Part shown: positions 31,854 through 38,662 of the stretch, piece by piece
How positions within the stretch are numbered: position 1 is the stretch's first letter
Layout of the letters: each line of letters opens with the position of its first letter
NCBI GenBank assembly: GCA_934661135.1
Contig: CAKUJA010000005.1
Span: 1 to 38,662 of the forward strand
Length of the DNA stretch: 38,662 bases
Direction: 5' to 3'
Source of the DNA: an uncultured Oscillospiraceae bacterium
GTDB taxonomy: Bacteria; Bacillota; Clostridia; Oscillospirales; Oscillospiraceae
The notes under the pieces: model-generated
The model's database searches: none
The model's input: the letters and a program-made list of their open reading frames with translations, nothing else
Told to the model about the DNA's origin: nothing
Translations under genes and position numbers: made by a program

Positions 31854-32225
31854 ATGGAACATCTCAGGCTTTCGGACGGAGAATGGAAGCTGATGAAAAC
31901 ACTCTGGGCGCGGCAGGGGCAGACGCTGGCAGAGCTGGTCGCAGCGCTGGACGCGGACACCGGGTGGAGCCGGGCGACGATCTTTATGATGCTCAAGCGT
32001 TTGATTGCCAAAGGCGCGGTCACGATGGACGACAGCGGAAAATTTCAGAAATACAGCGCTGCAATCACCTACGCCGATGTCGAGCCGGAGGAAACGGAGT
32101 CGTTTCTGTCCAAGGTCTACGGCGGAAGTGTGGGAATGATGGTATCGAATTTAGTTGGGCGTGGTGCGCTGTCCGAGCAGGAGATTCAGGAGTTAAAAGC
32201 CATTCTGGACGCAGCGGAAAAATAG
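31854..32225 (+). CDS. BlaI/MecI-family repressor (cassette 1)
   Basis: 123 residues. Winged helix: LSDGEWKLMKTLWARQGQTL, then GWSRATIFMMLKRLIAKGAV, and a C-terminal dimerisation part ending LSEQEIQELKAILDAAEK. ATG 31854 lies after GGGGTGG. BlaI-type proteins bind operators as dimers and are cleaved after the partner M56 protease senses a signal. The partner gene follows after 11 bp. The palindrome in its own promoter suggests autoregulation. Confidence 0.9.
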   Translation: MEHLRLSDGEWKLMKTLWARQGQTLAELVAALDADTGWSRATIFMMLKRLIAKGAVTMDDSGKFQKYSAAITYADVEPEETESFLSKVYGGSVGMMVSNLVGRGALSEQEIQELKAILDAAEK

Positions 32226-32236
32226 GAGGAATCCTC

Positions 32237-34627
32237 ATGCTGAGAGAAGTTTTGACCGTTTCCGCGCTGATTGTAGTCGTGCTGTTGGTGCGGGCGATCT
32301 TCAAAAACCGCGTACCGAAGCGGATGATCTATTGCCTCTGGCTGGTCGTGCTTCTGAAGCTCTGCCTGCCGGGAACGCTGGTTTCTCTGCCGGTTCTTCC
32401 GGCAGAGGACGCGGCAGCTCCGGCGCAGAGCGCAGAGCGGCCCGTGCAGACTGCACCGGTGATTCAGCGACCCGCACAAACCGTGACGAAACCGCAAACA
32501 CCTGCGCAGCAGCAGGTTTCCCCTGCACAGGAAACTGCAAAACCGGCTGCAAAGCCGTTGACGACGGCACAGATTCTTCAAATTGTCTGGTTCAGCGGCA
32601 GCGCACTGCTCGGTCTCTGGCTGTTTGGTACATGGCTGACGTTTACGATTCGGCTCCGCAAAAGCCGGAAATTCCTTGGAAAACGGGGAAAGGCAAACAT
32701 TTACGTCTCAAAACGCATCAAATCGCCGTGTTTAGCCGGACTGATTCCGGCAGTCTACCTGACAGAAGACGTGCTGAGGAACGACACGACTGAGCTGATT
32801 GTGCGCCACGAACTGACGCATTTGCATCATCTGGATTTTATCTGGTCGTTCTGCCGGGCGGCGGCAGTGATCGTCTACTGGTGGAATCCTCTCATCTGGC
32901 TGGCGGCGATTTGCTCCAAGCGCGACGCGGAGCTTGCCTGCGATGAGGCGGTCACCGCCAAACTGCCGGAGAGCAAGCGTCTTGCCTACGCCCGCGCGAT
33001 TCTAGCGCAAGCGCCGCGTAAAACGGCGGCGCTGAGTTTGGCTGGACCGCCTGTGAAAGAGCGAATTTTGTTCCTGACGAAAAAGCAGAAAACAAGCGTA
33101 CTGTGCGTCATTCTGGCTTTGCTGCTCGTCGTGTCCGCGACCGGCTGCTCGTTTGCGGAGCTGACACGGCAGAAATCGGGCGAAGTCACGCTGCCGAAGA
33201 GCGCTCCGGTCGCAGCGGAAACAGCGGAATCCGCAGATACGCCAATCAAGCAGCAGGAGAAACCGGCGGATATGCCGGTCGAGCAGGAAGCGCCGGCGCA
33301 GCCCGAGCCGGAGCCGGAAAGCACATCGCTTGAGGAGCATCTTCCGGTCGACGAGGTCGCACGGGCGCAGTGGGCGGACTTTGCGGACAAATGGCGGCTG
33401 GATTATCTGCCGGTTTTTTCACGCGGGACGGCGCCTGCATCGACCTCGGAATATCTGATGTGGGTTTTCGCTCGGAATATGGATGCGCTGAAGGAACAGG
33501 GCTATATGACAAAATCGTATGTGGAAACGGAGATCCGGGCGCATTTTGAGGTTGAAAACCTGACGCACGAAGGGCTTACACGAACGTGGAATTTTGACGG
33601 CGAAACATATACGGCAGTCCCGGGCGGCGTAAAGGATCGCCCGCTGGCGCGGCTCGACAGCGTCATCCGGGTAAATCTCGGCGAAGAGCCGCAGTACTGC
33701 GTGCAATACTGCCTGCTGGGAAACGGCAATCTGCTGGATGACGCGGAATGGAGCCACTGCCGCGATGCAATTGTAAGCGGCGACGCGCCGGATTTGTCGG
33801 AGCTTCGGGAGCTTACGCTCGTCTTTACCATGCAGGATGGAGAACCGGTTTTCCTGAGCCATGCGGAAGCCATACAGAAACCGACTGCGATTTTGGATGG
33901 TAGCATCGACCTTTCGGCAATGTCTGTCGATGCGCTGGGACAGCTTCTGGATGAGTTGAATGTGTTGCGGCCGGACGGCAAAAAGGCGCAAAACGAAAAA
34001 TGGGCGGCGATTTCGACGGTCAAAACCGAGCTGGTCAACCGCGCGAAGGAAAGCGGTTATTCTTATCGGGAACCTGTGACCTTCGAGACGCTGAACGAAA
34101 TGATCGGCTATCGCCTGATGAACAATGAGTCGCTTATGAACGCCTTCCCGGACGATGCCGCGCAGATGGAAGCTTGTCGGAAGGAAAACGCGGCGATTGA
34201 GACGTTTCGCGCGACGCTTCCCGAAAGCGGAAGCGATGAAGAGGCGTATGCGTATTGGCGGCAATACTGGCAGGACGTGCTCCATCAGGAAGCGCCATCG
34301 TATTTTGTTCCGGCAATGACGCTGATGATCTTTGCCCTGAACACATCTCTGTCCAGCCAAAAAACGTACACGCTGTCTGCCGAAGATGCAACGGTTGTGG
34401 AGACGCTATTCTCGATTGATTCCATGACGCCAGCCACAAGCGATTCTGAGTCCGTATGTGCGTACCAGTTTGATATTGAAAATCGCAGTTATCTTCTGGA
34501 TGATTCCCGTGACTATGTGGATGCGATCGTGCGCGAAAGCGATGATGATTATAAATATTACGGCAAACACCTGAGTGATGCGGAAATAGAATCTTTGAGA
34601 GAGATTATCGAAGCGTATGCAGAATGA
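32237..34627 (+). CDS. BlaR1-type M56 membrane metalloprotease with extracellular sensor (cassette 1)
   Basis: 796 residues from ATG 32237 (AGGAGGA upstream). N-terminal membrane helices (VSALIVVVLLVRAIF, IYCLWLVVLLKLCLPG), another at about 115-135, and the M56 site HELTH at 191-195 with the later DAELACDEAV (zinc ligands). A further helix (TSVLCVILALLLVVSATGC) is followed by a Pro/Glu/Ala-rich linker and about 430 extracellular residues. That part is not a penicillin-binding domain: no SxxK/KTG signature is evident. The ligand is therefore probably not a beta-lactam. On sensing, the cytosolic protease is expected to inactivate the BlaI-type repressor. Confidence 0.88.
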   Translation: MLREVLTVSALIVVVLLVRAIFKNRVPKRMIYCLWLVVLLKLCLPGTLVSLPVLPAEDAAAPAQSAERPVQTAPVIQRPAQTVTKPQTPAQQQVSPAQETAKPAAKPLTTAQILQIVWFSGSALLGLWLFGTWLTFTIRLRKSRKFLGKRGKANIYVSKRIKSPCLAGLIPAVYLTEDVLRNDTTELIVRHELTHLHHLDFIWSFCRAAAVIVYWWNPLIWLAAICSKRDAELACDEAVTAKLPESKRLAYARAILAQAPRKTAALSLAGPPVKERILFLTKKQKTSVLCVILALLLVVSATGCSFAELTRQKSGEVTLPKSAPVAAETAESADTPIKQQEKPADMPVEQEAPAQPEPEPESTSLEEHLPVDEVARAQWADFADKWRLDYLPVFSRGTAPASTSEYLMWVFARNMDALKEQGYMTKSYVETEIRAHFEVENLTHEGLTRTWNFDGETYTAVPGGVKDRPLARLDSVIRVNLGEEPQYCVQYCLLGNGNLLDDAEWSHCRDAIVSGDAPDLSELRELTLVFTMQDGEPVFLSHAEAIQKPTAILDGSIDLSAMSVDALGQLLDELNVLRPDGKKAQNEKWAAISTVKTELVNRAKESGYSYREPVTFETLNEMIGYRLMNNESLMNAFPDDAAQMEACRKENAAIETFRATLPESGSDEEAYAYWRQYWQDVLHQEAPSYFVPAMTLMIFALNTSLSSQKTYTLSAEDATVVETLFSIDSMTPATSDSESVCAYQFDIENRSYLLDDSRDYVDAIVRESDDDYKYYGKHLSDAEIESLREIIEAYAE

Positions 34628-34812
34628 AGCATGGATGGCTGGACGAAGAATACCGCATCGTGTCCTTTCACGAAATTCCAGGCAGCCGGTATTACAGCGC
34701 AGAATACCAGGCTTTTGGGAATATCATCGTCAATCTGGTTCTGCTGTGCCCCGTTTGTGCCTGCTGCTGCAGGTGCCGCGATGCGGACTTATTTTTTTCA
34801 AAAGCCTATTGA
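34624..34812 (+). CDS. Small cassette protein (WLDEE/RIVSFHEIP family), altered C-terminus
   Basis: 62 residues starting in the ATGA overlap with the M56 gene, so translation is coupled. The conserved part, WLDEEYRIVSFHEIPGSRYY followed by SAEYQAFGNIIVNL, matches the 53-residue protein at 36828-36989. The start lacks its first about 10 residues, and the end diverges into a Cys-rich stretch where the homologue reads LILAGYRVQ. This suggests a small frameshift or truncation near 34740. Related short proteins ending GYRFQ-like are, to my recollection, common in Firmicutes integrative elements. Function unknown. Confidence 0.6.
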   Translation: MKHGWLDEEYRIVSFHEIPGSRYYSAEYQAFGNIIVNLVLLCPVCACCCRCRDADLFFSKAY

Positions 34813-34861
34813 CTTTTCATGTCTACGCGTGTAGAATACAGCCATATTCTACACGTGTAGA
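34809..34861 (+). promoter_or_regulatory. Promoter and twin cop-box operators of the second BlaI cassette
   Basis: TTGACT (34809-34814), 17-nt spacer, TAGAAT (34832-34837). Operator 1 TCTACGCGTGTAGA (34822-34835) overlaps the -10; operator 2 TCTACACGTGTAGA (34848-34861) is a perfect palindrome. Both match the BlaI/CopY box TACANNTGTA (operator 1 with one change). Their centres are 26 bp apart. The ribosome site follows directly. Confidence 0.8.
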
Positions 34862-34875
34862 CAGGAGGCGTTAAC

Positions 34876-35247
34876 ATGGAAATTCCAAAAATACATGAGG
34901 GCGAGTACCGATTCTGCCTGATTCTATGGGATCATGAGCCGGTCACCGCGGCCCAGCTTGCAAAGCTTTGTCTGGAGCAGCTGGGTTGGAAACGAACGAC
35001 AACCTACACCGTCATCAAACGGCTTGGGGAGCGCGGGATCCTGAAAAATGAGAATGGGCTTATTACCGCACTTGTTTCCAAGGACGAAGCACAGGCGTAT
35101 GAGATTGATGAATTGGTTGAAAAGAAATTTGAGGGCTCTTTGCCTACGTTTATTGCGGCTTTTACAAAACGGCAGGATCTGTCTGAACACGAGCTCGACG
35201 AAGTGCAGCAGATGATCGACCGCATCCGGAGGGGAAAGACACGATGA
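34876..35247 (+). CDS. BlaI/MecI/CopY-family repressor (cassette 2)
   Basis: 123 residues. Winged helix: HEGEYRFCLILWDHEPVTAA, then GWKRTTTYTVIKRLGERGIL, with a C-terminal helical dimer part (LSEHELDEVQQMIDRIRRG). ATG 34876 follows AGGAGG. Two cop-box-like operators lie in its promoter. It overlaps the M56 gene by 4 bp (ATGA). Only distantly like the cassette 1 repressor, so the two systems likely respond to different operators. Confidence 0.9.
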   Translation: MEIPKIHEGEYRFCLILWDHEPVTAAQLAKLCLEQLGWKRTTTYTVIKRLGERGILKNENGLITALVSKDEAQAYEIDELVEKKFEGSLPTFIAAFTKRQDLSEHELDEVQQMIDRIRRGKTR

Positions 35248-36791
35248 GCGCACTCTTTTTAAAAATCTTCAATATGAGTGTCTCCGCAAGCTGGATCGTC
35301 GCCGCGGTACTGGTGCTGCGGTTGTGTCTGCGCAGAGCGCCCAAGTGGTGGAGCGTCCTGCTTTGGGGGATTGTCGCGGTGCGGCTCGTTCTTCCATTTT
35401 CGATCGAAAGTACATGGAGTCTGATCCCGAGCATAGAAACCATCAGCCCGGCAATCATGCTGGAGCAGACCCCCTCCGTCCAGACAGGCATTCCGGCGCT
35501 GAACAGCGTGATAAACCCGGTCATCGGCAGCTCCCTTGCCCCCGCACCGGGCGCAAGCGCCAATCCGCTGCAGATATGGATTTCGGTTTTCACGGCGGTC
35601 TGGATTGCCGGCGCTGCGCTGCTTCTTCTGTATTCCGCCGTCAGCTATGGCCGGCTGCGCTGGAGGCTCCGTGAAGCCGTGCGCCTGCAGGGCAGGATCT
35701 ATCAGAGTGAGAATGTGCATTCTCCGTTTTTGTTCGGGATCATCCAGCCCAAAATCTATCTTCCGTATCACATGGAGTCCCGCGATCAGTGCCATGTCAT
35801 TGCCCACGAGCAGGCCCATCTGCGCCGCGGCGACCATATCTGGAAACCCCTTGGGTTCCTTCTGCTGACCATTCACTGGTTTAACCCGGTGATGTGGCTC
35901 AGCTATGTGCTGCTGTGCCGTGACATTGAACTGGCATGCGATGAAGCAGTCATCAAAGAATTAGGAAACGAGCAGCGGGCCGATTATATGCAGGCGCTTG
36001 TCACCTGCAGCGCAAATCGCCGCACACTTGCGGCCTGCCCCCTCGCTTTCGGAGAAATTGGAATTAAGGAGCGTGTAAAATCAGTAATGCATTATAAAAA
36101 GCCAGCCATCTGGATCGTACTTGTGGCCATTATTGCCTGCGTTGTTCTTGCCGCGTGCTCGTTGACAGATCCAGTGGATTCCCAGAAAGACACCCCCAGC
36201 AATACTACCGCCGAAGCAGCGGCAGAAACTGCCTCCGATTCAGTGTCGGACACCACTCCGGAAAATCCTGCTGCACCCACGGAAAATAAGACGGACGCCG
36301 AGCTGCCCGCGCAGAGCTATGCGCAAGAGGATGCACCGGCTGCAGCCGAGCCAGACAACGCGCAGCTGGATGCCGCAATCAGCGCTGCCGTTTTCGACCA
36401 CTACGCAGGCGATGTGCAGGAGGGGCAGATCCACGCGGAAAGCCACGCACTTCTGGCCACAGATTCTGCCGCCGATGCCAATGGCACAGAGAAACTCACA
36501 GCGTTTCTGCTTGTTCTTCAGGGTGCATATCACGTTGACGGCGGAACTGTAATGCAGGATTCCGGAAGTTATATCCCGACGGCCATCACATTCCAGATCA
36601 GCAGCACCGGCCAATACACCCCAGAGGAATACTGGGAGCCGAGCGATGCAAGCTACTCCGATGACATTCAGGCAAAATTCCCGACCAGCGCAGCAGAAGA
36701 AGCACTGATGAACGATCAGGCCTATATTGATGAGCTGAATGCCGCGTGCGAGCAAAAGGTACTTGAGGCCGTGAACGGCGCGGACCATTGA
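35244..36791 (+). CDS. BlaR1-type M56 membrane metalloprotease (cassette 2)
   Basis: 515 residues. Membrane helices near the N-terminus (SASWIVAAVLVLRLCLR, SVLLWGIVAVRLVLPFS) and at about 110-130. Zinc site HEQAH at 188-192 followed by DIELACDEAV. A helix (IWIVLVAIIACVVLAAC) then leads to a Thr/Ala/Glu-rich linker and about 140 extracellular residues. That domain (SESHALLATDS..., HVDGGTVMQDSGSYIPTAIT, EEYWEPSDASYSDDIQAKFP) resembles the C-terminal domain common in clostridial M56 proteins, not a beta-lactam sensor. Ligand unknown. Confidence 0.88.
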   Translation: MSALFLKIFNMSVSASWIVAAVLVLRLCLRRAPKWWSVLLWGIVAVRLVLPFSIESTWSLIPSIETISPAIMLEQTPSVQTGIPALNSVINPVIGSSLAPAPGASANPLQIWISVFTAVWIAGAALLLLYSAVSYGRLRWRLREAVRLQGRIYQSENVHSPFLFGIIQPKIYLPYHMESRDQCHVIAHEQAHLRRGDHIWKPLGFLLLTIHWFNPVMWLSYVLLCRDIELACDEAVIKELGNEQRADYMQALVTCSANRRTLAACPLAFGEIGIKERVKSVMHYKKPAIWIVLVAIIACVVLAACSLTDPVDSQKDTPSNTTAEAAAETASDSVSDTTPENPAAPTENKTDAELPAQSYAQEDAPAAAEPDNAQLDAAISAAVFDHYAGDVQEGQIHAESHALLATDSAADANGTEKLTAFLLVLQGAYHVDGGTVMQDSGSYIPTAITFQISSTGQYTPEEYWEPSDASYSDDIQAKFPTSAAEEALMNDQAYIDELNAACEQKVLEAVNGADH

Positions 36792-36827
36792 GCCGTACAG
36801 CCGCGGGAGCGTAAAAGGAGAACCGGG

Positions 36828-36989
36828 ATGTTGGAAAACGCAGAGGGCCGGTTTGAGGCGTGGTTGGACGAAGAAAACCGCATTGTGTCCTTTCACGAAA
36901 TACCGGACAGCCGGTACTGCAGCGCAGAGGAACACGATTTCTGGCAGGTGATTGTCAGCCTGATTCTAGCTGGGTACCGGGTGCAGTAA
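36828..36989 (+). CDS. Small cassette protein (WLDEE/RIVSFHEIP family)
   Basis: 53 residues from ATG 36828 after AAAGGAG; ends at TAA 36987-36989. Sequence begins MLENAEGRFEAWLDEENRIV, continues SFHEIPDSRYCSAEEHDFWQ and ends LILAGYRVQ. It is the intact relative of 34624-34812 and again follows an M56 gene, after 36 bp. No membrane segment; a small alpha/beta protein. Function unknown. Confidence 0.8.
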   Translation: MLENAEGRFEAWLDEENRIVSFHEIPDSRYCSAEEHDFWQVIVSLILAGYRVQ

Positions 36990-37009
36990 AGCGTAGATTT
37001 TTTAGAAGG

Positions 37010-37045
37010 CAGCTTGCAAGCTGTCAGACTTGCAAGCTGTTTTTT
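37010..37045 (+). terminator. Terminator after cassette 2
   Basis: CAGCTTGCAAG pairs perfectly with CTTGCAAGCTG around an 8-nt loop, followed by TTTTTT. It separates the cargo from the convergent RHH gene. Confidence 0.9.
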
Positions 37046-37054
37046 CTTACAAGC

Positions 37055-37462
37055 TCAGAAGCGATTTTGCTGACGGAGCACCTCCGGGAACGAGATCTGA
37101 CCGTTCGTTCGCAACACCTCCTGATAGCTCATGCCGCGCATTTTCTGGTATGTTGCCGCATCAATATCTGTGTCCGACGCAAGGATGTGATTGCAGACGT
37201 TTTGCTCGACAGCCTGTTTCAAAAGCAGTTTGCCGATGCGGTCACCAAACATACTGAGGATCGCTTCAAGCGTTTCACCGAGGATTTTCGGCAGGAAGTC
37301 TCCGGCATATTCGCTCTGCAAATAGCCGCAGTAAAACAGAATTGCTTTTGCAATGAATTCGTTTTGCGTGCTGCATCCGTCGCTTTTGTAGTGTTCCTGC
37401 ACCCGCTGCCAAACCGTATCTTCCATCCAGACTGTGTGGCGGCTTCGTTCTTCTGTTTTCAT
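37055..37462 (-). CDS. Ribbon-helix-helix accessory protein (element B)
   Basis: 135 residues from ATG 37462 (GGGAGG upstream on minus; a longer frame exists without a site). Basic N-terminal RHH region (SRHTVWMEDTVWQRVQEHYK, then STQNEFIAKAILFYCGYLQ). From there to the end it is nearly identical to the element A protein (DFLPKILGETLEAILSMFGD, ISFPEVLR), while the DNA-contacting N-terminus differs. This suggests a different DNA target but the same partner surface. Likely a relaxosome or partition accessory factor acting on the non-coding block directly upstream. Confidence 0.75.
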   Translation of the reverse strand: MKTEERSRHTVWMEDTVWQRVQEHYKSDGCSTQNEFIAKAILFYCGYLQSEYAGDFLPKILGETLEAILSMFGDRIGKLLLKQAVEQNVCNHILASDTDIDAATYQKMRGMSYQEVLRTNGQISFPEVLRQQNRF

Positions 37463-37903
37463 GTTCAAAACCTCCCGAAATTGTAATAGCGTCAAAATTG
37501 TCCTTGATTTTACTGGTGCTTCGCGGCTTTGGGGAAATAACAGCATCATTCCATTTTTGACAGCCGCAGAAAAGCGCCATTTTCATCCCCCGAAACTGCC
37601 CGCACTGCGGGCAGAAGTGGACGGCCGGACGCAGAAAAGCGTCAGGCCTTTCTCCTGCTTTCTCGCCGCAGCGTCCAAAATCCCTCGATTTTGACCATTT
37701 TCAGCGATTTCCCGCATTTGCCGCAAGCGGCTTTTCCCGCGGCCGTTCTTGCCAATACGAGCATTTTTCGCCAACGCTCCCGCACGTCGGCGCAACGTCT
37801 GGTTTTCTGCTGCTGGATGGGTACGCGCTCGGCTGGGCTGCGAAAGCCGCACAAACTGCCGACACGGGCGCGACGGGCTGTGACTGGCGTTTTGTCTGTG
37901 CGA
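37463..37903 (-). other. Conserved structured non-coding block B (candidate oriT, origin or RNA)
   Basis: The 441 bp between the initiator-like and RHH genes hold no supported gene but repeat block A on minus. They contain the 35-nt box (37772-37806, two differences), a GCCGC/GCGGC hairpin (37720-37731), AGCAGGAGAAAG, and a hairpin 37623-37648 whose arms are GGCCTGACGC and GCGTCCGGCC on minus (one mismatch). They also contain the identical palindrome CTGCCCGCAGTGCGGGCAG (37596-37614), followed by TTTCGGGG. The hairpin bases differ from block A while pairing is kept. Confidence 0.6.
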
Positions 37904-38320
37904 TCAACCTGTGTCCTCAATACAATCAGCATATTTCCTCCTTGCTGCGTCCTCGGTAAGCTTCTGCATCTGCCGGTCATAGTCCTGCTGAAGCACGAAT
38001 TGAATTGGTCGGATTGTGAATAGCAGATTGCCATTTCGCTTGCGACCATCCTTCGTTGTAACTTGCGTCGGCTCTGTGACAAGCAGGTCGCGTTCTTCGA
38101 GCGACCGGATGTGTTTGCAAATCGTGTTCGGACTCAACCCAACCGCTTCACTGATTTTTCGGTAGCTTGGCCAGCATTGGAATGTCTGCCGATCTTCGCA
38201 GAACAGCAGGTAGGCGTAGATCGCGATTTCCGCTGCGCTCAGACCCAACGAGAAAACTTCTTTCGGCAGAGGGAAGTAGTCCTTGACCGAATCGCGTGTC
38301 GGCCAGAGACTGCGCTTCAC
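37904..38320 (-). CDS. Replication-initiator-like HTH protein (element B)
   Basis: 138 residues. DSVKDYFPLPKEVFSLGLS, then EIAIYAYLLFCEDRQTFQCW, winged helix (YRKISEAVGLSPNTICKHIR), a basic wing (VTTKDGRKRNGNLLFTI) and a charged tail. Clear homologue of the element A protein at 7244-7693, including length and position. It starts within the last 4 bp of the excisionase-like gene (translational coupling). Confidence 0.75.
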   Translation of the reverse strand: MKRSLWPTRDSVKDYFPLPKEVFSLGLSAAEIAIYAYLLFCEDRQTFQCWPSYRKISEAVGLSPNTICKHIRSLEERDLLVTEPTQVTTKDGRKRNGNLLFTIRPIQFVLQQDYDRQMQKLTEDAARRKYADCIEDTG

Positions 38321-38526
38321 TCTGCCCCTCCCGTGTGCTGCTCCACCCAGCGGATGAACGCTTCCTTCGGTACGACGATCCGATTCCCGATCCGCAGCGC
38401 GGGGAAATCCTTCTCGTGCATCAGCTCGTAGCTGCTGGACGGCGCGATGCCAAGCACTTTCGCTACTGTCGCCGCGGTCAGGAACAGCGGCAGTTCGTCA
38501 TAGCTTTTGTAGTTTGATTCTTTCAT
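38317..38526 (-). CDS. Excisionase-like HTH DNA-binding protein (element B)
   Basis: 69 residues from ATG 38526, with AAAGGAGG upstream on minus. HTH_17/excisionase pattern: ATVAKVLGIAPSSSYELMHE, then FPALRIGNRIVVPKEAFIRW. Same size and start point as the element A homologue. Expected to promote excision with an integrase. The region upstream (38527-38662) is AT-rich and probably holds its promoter, but I cannot assign -35/-10 with confidence. Confidence 0.85.
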   Translation of the reverse strand: MKESNYKSYDELPLFLTAATVAKVLGIAPSSSYELMHEKDFPALRIGNRIVVPKEAFIRWVEQHTGGAE

Positions 38527-38662
38527 GTTGTCCTCCTTTGTTCGTGTTCATTTTTTCTGTCTGTACTTTGTCCTTCTGAAAAACACCCCCTATTTAATCC
38601 GACACTAAAAGCCGTTTTTGACACCCTTCTCTGCAAATTTTTTAATTCAGGAAAGAAGATAT

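Larger units (their letters stand above)
30410..38662. mobile_element. Integrative element B (right end outside window), adjoining tRNA-Thr
   Basis: Integrase next to the tRNA-Thr 3' end, then BlaI/M56 cargo, then RHH, conserved non-coding block, initiator-like and excisionase-like genes, all of the mobility genes on minus. Same backbone order as element A. The distal attachment site is not in the window, and no conjugation genes are seen. Confidence 0.65.

Noticed and set aside
32237..36791. Classical beta-lactam resistance regulators (blaR1/mecR1)
   Set aside because: The M56 domains fit, but the extracellular parts show no penicillin-binding motifs and no beta-lactamase gene is nearby.
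1..38662. CRISPR array or rRNA genes
   Set aside because: No regularly spaced repeats with unique spacers and no rRNA-like conserved sequence seen.

Overview
The window looks like a chromosomal segment of a spore-forming, anaerobic, moderately GC-rich Clostridia member, probably Oscillospiraceae/Ruminococcaceae-like. This is an inference from spoIVA next to a SipL-type gene, a group-B-like [FeFe] hydrogenase, an SLH-anchored surface protein, strong AGGAGG ribosome sites with GTG/TTG starts, and the style of the integrative elements. A conserved-looking core (about 12.5-30.4 kb) lies between two integrative elements, each next to a tRNA gene.

Element A (window start to about 12.26 kb, ending at tRNA-Pro(UGG)) carries a large membrane protein with an acidic, aromatic tail. 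Next come an XRE regulator overlapping a 759-residue protein that resembles the middle of DNA polymerase PolC but lacks the polymerase catalytic acidic residues, a 47-residue ORF, and a DUF6076-like protein on the other strand. The mobility block follows: excisionase-like HTH, replication-initiator-like HTH, a structured non-coding block, a ribbon-helix-helix (RHH) protein and two overlapping tyrosine integrases. AT-rich cargo (lipoprotein, GNAT acetyltransferase) sits beside the tRNA. A 38-nt copy of the tRNA-Pro 5' half lies just upstream of the intact tRNA, with a good promoter beyond it.

The core holds gltX; a reverse-strand spore-coat cluster (small membrane protein, SipL-like, SpoIVA); an 88-residue protein overlapping the [FeFe] hydrogenase; TfoX-like and GNAT genes; a GNAT fused to an unknown region that carries an OadB-like glycine motif; a GH13 glycosidase and an SLH/toroid surface protein; a MalT-like LuxR regulator; and a DUF2442-like gene with two lipoproteins. 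It ends at tRNA-Thr(CGU).

Element B (about 30.41 kb to the window end, read leftwards) repeats the element A mobility block in reverse: excisionase-like HTH, initiator-like HTH, the same structured non-coding block, RHH, and an integrase next to tRNA-Thr. Its integrase has lost about 35 residues from the catalytic domain. Between the RHH gene and the integrase sit two cassettes, each made of a BlaI-type repressor, an M56 membrane protease and a small WLDEE/RIVSFHEIP protein, with visible operators.

The most interesting signals are (1) the polymerase-dead PolC-like protein, (2) a non-coding block shared by A and B with hairpins kept in shape but changed in sequence (candidate oriT, origin or RNA), (3) a 24-nt repeat found at cargo/backbone junctions in both elements, (4) the duplicated BlaI-M56-small-protein cassette, and (5) the scar at tRNA-Pro. 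No relaxase or conjugation machinery is visible, so these look like mobilizable or decayed elements, or only part of larger ones.
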